Assembly (NCBI GenBank): GCA_034620365.1
Contig: JAQGEQ010000147.1
Location: 62,001-126,000 of the forward strand
From: Pegea sp. RAD2-039
Lineage: Eukaryota > Chordata > Thaliacea > Salpida > Salpidae
Length of the DNA stretch: 64,000 bases
Direction of reading: 5' to 3'
A program made the position numbers and the translations under genes. The notes under the pieces were generated by a model. That model searched no databases and was not told the origin of the DNA. It saw only the letters and a list, made by a program, of their open reading frames with translations. Shown piece after piece: positions 55,000 to 64,000 of the stretch (the first letter of the stretch is position 1; every line of letters begins with the position of its first letter).

Positions 55000-57900
55000 T
55001 TGTTCAAAATTAAGTTTTTTTAGTTAAAAAGTTAAAATCTATTTAAAGATGGATTAATATTTGTAAGTTTTTGAAAATCCTAACAAGTTTTTTCTTCTAT
55101 TGAGAAAATTTGTTGAAAATTGTTTTAATTTTTTGGTATAAAAGTTTGAAATTTTTTAATTTGAATAATTTTTTTAAGTTAAATTTAAAATTTGATTTTA
55201 ATTTAAAATTTTCTAAAATGATAATATTTTGATTTTATCTCAACAAAATTCTGAAAAAAAATCTATCTCTGTATTTTTTTTTCTATTTATTAGACTTTTG
55301 AAGATAAACATTTAGTTAAATACAACAATATTTATATTTTAATTTATTTTCGGTAATTTCAAATTAAATAATTTCAAATAAACATTTATAAATAATAAAC
55401 TTGAAACCTATTAAAATTTAAAAATAATTTTAAAAGCTTTATTGGTTTCAAACTGTTAGAAACTGTTGAACTTATAAAATTCTATTTTTATATTTCTTTT
55501 ATAGAATAAATAAAAACTTTAATTTCCGAAAACTTTTTATAACAATTTTGGTTTTCCTGAAATTATTCTTTATTTTTATTGACGTCTTTTCATTTATTCT
55601 CATCAAATATTTAAAATGTTTAAACAATTTTGTTAAAAGTATTTCAAATCAAATTAAACTTTATTTAACAGCTTTTAATTACTTCAATTTTAACCTTTTT
55701 CTGTTAAATAACCCAAAATTTTGGGTTAAAACAAATCATTTTATACTTTTAACTGTTATATTTTGACTTTTAACTTAAATATTTCAGTTCAACAACTTAC
55801 TTCAATCTTAACATTTATAAAAATTTTAAGTTTTTAGTTGGCAACACTGAAGTATTATTAATTAATTAATTTTTTCCATCATTTTTATTTTAATCTAATA
55901 ATCAAAAATGTTTTTTAATAGTTTTCAGTTTAATTTTTTTAAAGGCTTACTTAGAATAAGCATAACTTTGTTATTTTTTAAAATTGAAAAGTTTAAATAA
56001 TTAGTTTACAAATTTTGCTGCTAAACAATTTTGGCAATTTAATGAAATATTTTATCTGCAAATTAAAAAAAAAATTTTTTCATTTTGATTTCATTCAACT
56101 TATTGAGTTAGAAATATTTTTAATAAATCAGTTAAAAACATTTTAAAGAAAATAATTTAACAAAATAAAAACTTGAACCTAATACAAGGACTTTCAAACT
56201 GTTTGCTTCTGTTTGTTTAGTTTCATGAATTTATTATTTTAAAGTTTTTGAATTGATTTTTAATATTCACAAAAAGTATTTTGACAATTATTCAAAAGAT
56301 CAAACATTCTCCTAAATAAAACTACAGAACAACTCCCATATGATCTTAATATATAATAGAAGCTCCCGGTTAATCCCAGCATCCAGTATTAGGTCTAGTC
56401 GAAGTCATTATCCGATAGAAGCTCCCAGTACAGATCTAGTAACTTGATCTTAATATCCAACATTTTCAAAGAACTTTTGTAGTGGAGTTTGTTGACTTGA
56501 TTTAATTTCAACCCAAACTTGTTGTTGTAAATTAATTTATAGTTTTGTTTGATTAGATAATTGCTATTGAGAAAAAACTTCGAGAGCTTTCTCTTTTCTA
56601 GAAGCTAATATTGATTTTTTGATAATTTGAAAACGTTTTTTTTTATTTGAAGATCAAAAAATTCATTAAAAATTATATAAATGTTAGCGCCCACTAGCGG
56701 TAATCAAATTTGTTGTAAAAATTAAATTATTTAGAAATTTTAAACTTTGATTTTGATGCATAACTTCTTTGAAAATTAAAATGTTTTAAACAAAATTTAA
56801 AGATAGAAAATTGTAGAAAATTCTTGAATAAGAAACAAAAATTTATCAAAATATAAAAAAAATTGTGATAAAAATAATATTTTTTTATAAAACTAGAATC
56901 AAAATCAAAATCTTTTTTAGAGATTTCTCATCATTAATTAGATAAAGTGGAAATATTTTATTATATAATATTTAGTATATTTCAGCTGAAATTCTTAAAA
57001 TAATCAAAAGCTTAAAATTTATTTTTATCTTCAAACAAATTAATGTGGGAAATTTTGAAACTGATAAATGTTCAACGAATTGATAATTTAAATTAAAAAA
57101 AAGTCAAAAAAGTCCCTTTTCTTAATTATTAACTTTTAATTGCTTTGTAACAAACAGATTTCATTGAAAAGAAAAATTAAAACTTACAAAGTTATCAGAT
57201 TAGTTTTATATTCAATCTTTAATAAATAATTTCAATTTTTAATGTTTTAAAGTTTTTGAATTTCGTAAATATTTCATTTTCCTTTCAAACAAATCTAATG
57301 ATTAATTTAATAAAAAGATTCAAAGTTCAATATTCAAAATATCTATAATTAATTTAATTTCTTGTAATCTTTTCAAAACACAAATTTTCCAACAATTTTT
57401 ATTTCTTATTTTTACGGAGATATTGTCGATGTGAACCCTAAGTTATTTGTCGATGACTAGAAGTTGTCCATCTTCTTAAAATCTATGAAGATAAGTAGAC
57501 ATAGAAAATAAAAAGTTAAAAAAACAAAATAGTTTCAAATTTAAATGGAAATTTATGATTTTTCTCAGCTTGTGTCAAGTTGACTGATTTGTATATACAG
57601 TGGAAAGTTTGAAAAAAGTAAATTTGTGCCAAAAATTCAATAAATGATATTTAATGAAAATAACAGTTGAAAGTGAAAAAAAAAAGAAAAATAATCTTTA
57701 ATGGAAGTTAAGAAAAAGTTTAAAGTTCTTCGAAATAATTTTAGAAATTTTTGAAAAACTTAACTGAACGTTGATTGAGAAATTTATAAACTTTCTTTCA
57801 AATACCTGAAAGTAGCTTTCTATCTTTTTAGAATTATAAAAATCTGTATAAATGAAATATATAATTGTTGAAGATATACAATTTAACCTTTAGATGACTC

Positions 57901-58330
57901 ACGAATACCTCTTAATGTTTTTAGATGATTAGTTTGAGAAGCCAAATGATTGAAGACATATTAAACATTTATAATAATCTTAATTAAGAAGTTTTCTTTT
58001 CAGACAGATTCTTTTATAGTTTTTCCATTCTTTTGGTGATAACACTTAACAATAATCTTATCACTATTATCAACTCTGTGAGAAAGATTCTAATTTTATT
58101 CTAACTTTCTATTTGTTGGAGTTTTCGTCTGAAATTATCTTTTCAGCAGAAAATCTGATTTTTAATATTTCTGTTAAACAATTATGTTGTGATAATTGTG
58201 CTTTTTGAAAACCATATTTATTACTTGTAGCTAACTGCTTTTAAAAAGTTTATAATTTATTTCTGAATTTATATCTATAATTTTATGAAAAGAAAGTGAT
58301 AACAAAATGTATCATCTTAAATTCTCTTTA
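55000..58330. other. AT-rich intergenic DNA, no gene seen
   Basis: About 3.3 kb. A 72-codon frame at 55548-55766 is Phe/Leu/Asn-rich low complexity and not supported. A short phrase ATAGAAGCTCCC occurs twice near 56355 and 56415. No tRNA or recognisable element. Confidence 0.55.
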
Positions 58331-58331
58331 A

Positions 58332-58588
58332 AGAGATGGGAAGATATCAGAATGAACTGATGTAACTCTGAGACAAGTTGTTAGAGAGTTTGAAGATCAG
58401 AATAATTAGAAGATGAAGTCATGTTTGAATCTTCAAAAGAAGAGATGGGAAGATATCAGAATGAACTGATGTAACTCTGAGACAAGTTGTTAGAGAGTTT
58501 GAAGATCAGAATAATTAGAAGATGAAGTCATGTTTGAATCTTCATAAGAAGAGATGGGAAGATATCAGAATGAACTGATGTAACTCTC
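58332..58588. repeat. 109-bp tandem repeat, 2.4 units
   Basis: Unit starting AGAGATGGGAAGATATCAGA at 58332, 58441 and 58550. The first two units are almost identical; the third breaks off after GATGTAACTCTC. Confidence 0.95.
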
Positions 58589-58599
58589 ACGCAGCACAA

Positions 58600-59850
58600 T
58601 TATGATCTGCTTCCGTTGACATTAAAAAGAAGAAAACGTTTAAAGTTTAGAAAGTTTGGAATGAATTTGATTTTTTATTTTAAGTTGCACTATTGAGTAT
58701 TCTTAAGTTGCAATGAAAATAGTTTAAAGTTTTTTTCTTTTATTTGTTCAAATACATTATTCTTCAACTGAATAGAATTTCGTAATATTTTTTAATTAGT
58801 CGGTCAAGTTTGTTAGTAGTGATATTACCAACTTAATTAATATCTAGAAGTCTTAACTTGTTAGATTCTTCTTATTTGCTTCAATCTTATCTTATGTAAA
58901 CACTTTGAAATTTTCAATAAATTCAGGAATGGTTTGATTTGTAAACAATTTGAAAAAATATTAATTTGAAACTATCTAATATCAATTAAGTGGAAGTTAT
59001 TAGTAAATATGAACAACTAAAAGATAAAAAAATAAATTCTCCAATGTCCAGAGATAAATTAATTAGAAAAAATAGTTTTTGAAATTGGTAAATATACTTT
59101 TAGATTAAATAAATCTTTTTCTTTTAAATATTTTTAAATCTTTTAACTTTTTTAGTTTTTTTTTGTTTGATTTGTAGATAAATTGTTGTAGTTGTGTTTT
59201 TTTTTGTAAAATGTGACAAATAATTATCTACTTGTTGTTTCATCAGAATGAAATCAGATAATGATTCTTTGAAAAGTAACTTTTAAATTCATCAAATACA
59301 ATTCAATCTGAATATCTTCTGACTTCTGGAAAAGTAAATTAAACATTTCATAAAATCTTTTCAAATTCAACAATTTCATATTTTAACTTTCATAATTTCA
59401 TATTTTATGTTTCTTAGAATAACAAATCAGCAAATAGATATAAAAACTTTTAAATATTTCAGACTTCCTTTTGTATCATCCAAATTTTGATGGAGAGACA
59501 TGAGAGATGTAAGTTTAAGAATCATTTATTACTGAAACTGAAGATAAAAGTCAATTATTTCACATTTAAATACTTTTCCTTGATTGATGATTAATTCTAC
59601 AACAAGGTAGAAGTTGTAATATTTTTCATTCAAGAAGAAATTTAAAATTTTATTACAAATATCCATAACTTTATTACAACTGTATAATAACTATAATATA
59701 TTGTTTAATGATTTAAAAAATGATTAAAAAAATTGTTCGATTAAAACTAATTTTGCTTTTATATTTTGAGGATAAAAATAAAAATATTCAAAAAAGTTTT
59801 ACTTTAATAAAATTAAGAAAATTGAATTATTTACTACAAAAAAGTTACAT
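58600..59850. other. AT-rich intergenic DNA, no gene seen
   Basis: No gene, tRNA or clear repeat recognised. Confidence 0.55.
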
Positions 59851-59856
59851 TATGTT

Positions 59857-60039
59857 TACAGCAAACTATTTCTAGTAGAGATTGGTAGCAAGTACAATGT
59901 AACAAAACCATTTACTTTTAAAGCTATTAATATTAATAATAAATATTTTTGAAGTTTATATTTAGATGGTTTTATAAGATTACTTAACCAGGAAAAGTAT
60001 ATATAATTTAAATATTATAATTCTTGATGATTTCTAAGC
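59857..60039 (+). repeat. upstream region shared by the tRNA-Arg genes, copy 1
   Basis: About 180 bp directly upstream of tRNA-Arg, similar to 63691-63880. Best-kept parts are GTACAATGTAACAAAA, TACTTTTAAAGCTATTAAT and ATAAGATTACTTAACCAGG followed by AAAAGTATATA about 40 bp before the tRNA. The last may be an external Pol III TATA-like element, or simply conserved by recent duplication. Confidence 0.75.
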
Positions 60040-60112
60040 GTCTCCGTAGCGCAATGGATAGCGCGCTGGACTTCTAATCCAGAGGTTCCGGGTTCGAGTC
60101 CCGGCGGGGATG
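60040..60112 (+). tRNA. tRNA-Arg(TCT), copy 1
   Basis: 73 nt without intron. A box TAGCGCAATGG, anticodon loop CTTCTAA (TCT), T arm CCGGGTTCGAGTCCCGG, acceptor GTCTCCG/CGGGGAT with G-U pairs, discriminator G. A T-rich terminator (TTTCTTTTTTT) follows immediately. Confidence 0.95.
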
Positions 60113-60124
60113 TTTCTTTTTTTC

Positions 60125-63100
60125 AATGTGGGCGAGATATCGAGCTTAAAGTACATTCGACATGTGTGGGTGTTTTACTTCTCCAAATATTTGATTGAAA
60201 AATATTCTTTTAATATCAGGAAAATTTAGCTACAGAGTAAAATATCTTCGAAAATCTAGCAGAATGAATAAAGAAAGTTTATTTCATCGATTCGAGTTTA
60301 TTTTTTTTTAAACTTCGTATTCTAATCGTGTTTAACAAAAACTGAAAATCTTTTAATCTAGATCTTATCTGGATGAAGAAAAAGCGATACTCTCCAAAAA
60401 GCTCTCTTAGCAAAGAGGAAGATAAGGGACCTATGAGACCCCTTTTGCTAGGTGTGGTCTTTTTTACAAGAATAAAAGTCATTTTTATATTTGTCTCTCT
60501 TTCTTCTTACATCTTTCATTGAATCCATTTAAATTCTACTCAAATTTGATAAGAATTAAAACAACGATCACTAAAGACTTGAAAAATATGGTTTTAGTGA
60601 TTTCTACAAATTTCTAAATATAATATTTCAGAAATTTTCAAACAAATTTCTTGAAATACTTTCAAGCTGATGAAATGAGTCAAATTTATTGAGTTTTTAC
60701 AATTTTGTTTTCAGTTTAGATGAAAATTTATAATAATTTTTACGAACTTAATAGTTGTCGCAAAAAAATTAATTTTTTAATTAAAATGTTGATTCCAAAT
60801 ATCTGTTTTCAAATGTTAATAAAATTGGAAAGTATAAGAAGTATTTCTGTAAAAAAGAATTTATAAATTAATTTCAAATTCTTCTAATTTATATACTTTT
60901 AATAAAGTATGTAAAATAAGCTATTAATACAATTCGTGAAAAGTACTTTTTAAATTTAATTTTAAATAGAAAATGGAATTATAAAAACAGAAGAAAATAT
61001 CTTGAAGATAAAAGAACTTTTTAAGTTTTTTAAGAAAGCAAATTGAAGTATTAATAATTAAATATTGTGTTTATGTTAGTAAAATCTTAATTGTGTTTTA
61101 GAAATTGAAGTATAATCAAAGTTTATTAAAAAGTAAAATATCAAAGCGAAATAATATTTAGAATATTCGAAAATATCTTAATTTAAAGATTAAACTTTAC
61201 ATCATAAATCAAATAAAACCATCAACGTCAACATCTTCTATGAACCAAATTAAAACTGACAAAAGAAGAACAGAAAAACCTTTGACAACAAGATAAAAAC
61301 ACAAGAGTTTTGAAATACATCTAGAAAACGGTTAAGATTGTCACGTAACCAAACAACTGGCGACGCTGTCTCTACTTCTACAGACAGACTTTGTAGGTAG
61401 AGATTGTAAAAAATATTTCTCATTAACATTCAGATAAAATATTCTAATTACAAATTGCGGTTTCATATTAATCATATAAAGTCTCACTTAAAGAGCTTTA
61501 CTATAATCACAAAATTCGATTTGTTTAATTTGTAAATGTAACATTTGTCTGATAGAAATAACAATAAATTAAATTGATGATAACCTTCAATAAAAACAAA
61601 TTTTTGTATTTTAAAAGTTCAGTTTTTGAAATAAAAACTTACAAAACTTACCAGTTTCTTTGAAAGCTAATAAAAAATCAAAAATCTATTTCAGAAGAAA
61701 GTTTTTATTTGACTTCAATATAAAATTGTTTCAAAAGTAGACTTATAAAATTAATATTTATATGAAAGTAAAAACTTAAAAGATAAAAGAATAAATAAAA
61801 CATGTTCTAGCTAAATAGAAAAGTAAGAATTATAAAATATTTAAGATAGTTCTATAATTTAAAATATAATCAATTCTATAATTATAATAGAAGAACTACT
61901 TTTACTACTTATTACATTTACATCATCTATAACTTCGATAAATATATTTATTTAGTTTATTATTTTGACTTTTCACTTGTGAATTGTTTTTAGCTGTAGA
62001 ATAATTGACAGTTTAGTATTTGAATTATCAAATTATTACCTTTATTCAATTCTTCAAATTTTTATATTTTATTTATATTTTTGATTTAATTTTATTTTTT
62101 TGGAATTACTCAAAAAAGTACAGTCAATAATTAAGATCATTGTTGATCCTCACTTTTCCTAGTTTTAAAGAGTAAATTAAGGAATTAATTTTTAATAATA
62201 TTTTATAAAAATTAATATTTCTTTTTTATATTTTTTATCTTAATTAGATTAGAAAATGGTAAAAGTGAAAAATGTTTTTCAAATTTTTATTAACTTTTTT
62301 TTAATTTAATGGAAAGTTTAGAAATCAAGGAAACTACAAATTACTGAGTTTTAATAAATTGTCGACTTTCATTCAGAATTATTTTTAGAACAAAATTATC
62401 AATTCATAATTATCATATATAATTCAAATTAAATGTTAAATCGTTCAAGAATTTGTAATATTTGTAATTTCAATATAAGAAGTTATTTAAGGATTTTTTA
62501 AAGATTAAAGAAGTGTAAAAACTTCCACAGGTTGAAGGTTTTCAAATAAACCAGATATTTTAGATGTAGCTTCTATACTAAAGCTTCTAACAACTTAATA
62601 CTATTCAATTTCTTAGGATAAATACAAAAATAAATTATAAAAAAAGAAAATATTGTAATAATTTCCTTTTGTTTTGTTAATAACTCTTTTTTATTTATGT
62701 TTTCAATTTTATTTTGAATATTTCTGAGCTAATAATCAGAATATTTTATTGTTTTTTTGTATTTCAGTTTTATAAATTTTATTACCAATCAAGTATAAAG
62801 TAAATAATTCCAGAGTAGTTTATAATTTACCTTTTAGTATTGAGTTATTTACTTCTAATGCATCTGTTCAAATGAAATCCTTAAAAATATAAATAATAAG
62901 TTTTATCTAATTTACATTAACATCTTCTATCTATTTCTAATTTAGTTTTTCATCATCAACTCATCATTCAAGACTCATCATCAAGACTCAACTCAAATCT
63001 TTCATAAAATCAGTTTTAATCTCTTAATGGAAATCAATAAGAATTATTCTTAGCCGAAAAAGATTAGAGATTTTTTCAGTAATAGTGATAAATACTTTAT

Positions 63101-63680
63101 TGACAAAACTTTAATAAAAAATCAATTTCTTTTTAGCTTCTTCTTAACTAGTTTCGAAAATTTTATTTTAATTTTTTTAAATCTCAAATTATTTAAGTTT
63201 TTTTTGTGAACCTTCAAATTCGCAGAATTTTTTTGAATTCTTTTCTAATTTGCTTCAAAAAATTTTTTTTATTTTCTGTTAGCAAATAAAGCAAATGAGT
63301 CTTTTTATTGTTGATATCATTTCATCATAAAAAATAATAATTCTGAATTTTCGGTATAAATACAACAAATTCATCAAGTAGTATCTTCTTCATAATGATC
63401 TCTTAAAAAGAAATATTTTGTAGATTACAGCTTAGAGAATAGAATTTGAAAATTAGAAATTTTATTGTCCCTTAGAATAACTAGTCAACAGAAAAAACAA
63501 AGATATTTTATTAGATAAAAACGGCCATGCCAAAAAACTAAACAATGTAGAAGTAAACTAAACTCTATAAAATCTGTAATAATTTCAAAATGAAAAATAT
63601 AATGATAAAAAGCTCAATAAAAAAATTTCTAAATTTTAAGTTTGATTATTTATAAAAACTTAATATTGTTTTAAGCAATT
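60125..63680. other. AT-rich intergenic DNA, no gene seen
   Basis: About 3.6 kb between the two tRNA-Arg genes. A 67-codon minus-strand frame at 60279-60482 has no recognisable motif. No repeats beyond simple AT-rich runs. Confidence 0.55.
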
Positions 63681-63690
63681 CTAACAATTT

Positions 63691-63880
63691 TACAGCAAGA
63701 TATTTCTAGTAGAAAATGGTAGTAAGTACAATGTAACAAAATGAGTTACTTTTAAAGCTATTAATTTAAAGATGTAAATAATAAATATTTTTACAGTTTT
63801 TAAATAATTGGTCTTATAAGATTACTTAACCAGGAAAAGTATATACAAATAAATATTATAATTCTGGAAAGCTGGTATAT
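63691..63880 (+). repeat. upstream region shared by the tRNA-Arg genes, copy 2
   Basis: Counterpart of 59857-60039. Identical over ATAAGATTACTTAACCAGG and AAAAGTATATA; small indels elsewhere. Confidence 0.75.
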
Positions 63881-63953
63881 GTCTCCGTAGCGCAATGGAT
63901 AGCGCGCTGGACTTCTAATCCAGAGGTTCCGGGTTCGAGTCCCGGCGGGGATG
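63881..63953 (+). tRNA. tRNA-Arg(TCT), copy 2
   Basis: 73 nt, identical to the copy at 60040-60112, with six T directly downstream (63954-63959). The pair is a direct duplication 3.84 kb apart. Confidence 0.95.
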
Positions 63954-64000
63954 TTTTTTGACAACGTTAGCGAGTTATTAATCTGAAAATAGTAGCGTGT

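Overview
This is nuclear DNA from an animal. It is very AT-rich, its genes have spliceosomal introns (three actin introns are 52-54 bp), tRNA-Leu(CAA) carries an intron, and both an intact actin gene and metazoan-type orthologues (mitochondrial ribosomal protein L51, the SAM-domain protein C19orf47) are present. The phylum cannot be fixed from sequence alone. Short introns, acceptor-like tracts just before several start codons and a tightly spaced gene pair would suit an animal with spliced-leader trans-splicing, such as a tunicate, but that is a weak inference.

Layout. 1-360 is a 15-bp minisatellite. 361-8100 is AT-rich with no protein gene I can support; it holds a non-LTR retrotransposon remnant and a tRNA cluster (Leu, Asp, two decayed copies). 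8157-10315 holds mrpl51 and a three-exon C19orf47 homologue on the + strand, both saturated with the palindrome TGACGTCA, even inside codons. 10498-12631 is a 113-bp minisatellite of about 19 copies.

13.6-49.3 kb is the heart of the window: about 36 kb of segmentally duplicated DNA with eleven near-identical single-exon copies of one receptor-like gene (C-type-lectin-like domain, one membrane helix, cytoplasmic tail). Three modules of roughly 12 kb each contain minus-strand short-tail genes, a degraded non-LTR retrotransposon, an orphan minus-strand tail piece and a plus-strand long-tail gene. Three tail classes occur on very similar lectin heads. In the third module an inverted repeat joins the otherwise orphan tail to a head, giving a 401-residue protein ending in ETDV. 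The array is bracketed by tRNA-Asp copies in opposite orientation.

49.5-55 kb holds a complete five-exon actin gene on the minus strand (375 aa), with CArG boxes and TGACGTCA sites upstream. 55-64 kb is AT-rich intergenic DNA with a 109-bp tandem repeat and two identical tRNA-Arg(TCT) genes that share about 190 bp of upstream sequence.

The most distinctive signals are the modular lectin-like receptor array, with its apparent exchange of tails, and the invasion of coding exons by TGACGTCA, which is read as MTSS or DDV(I) depending on frame.
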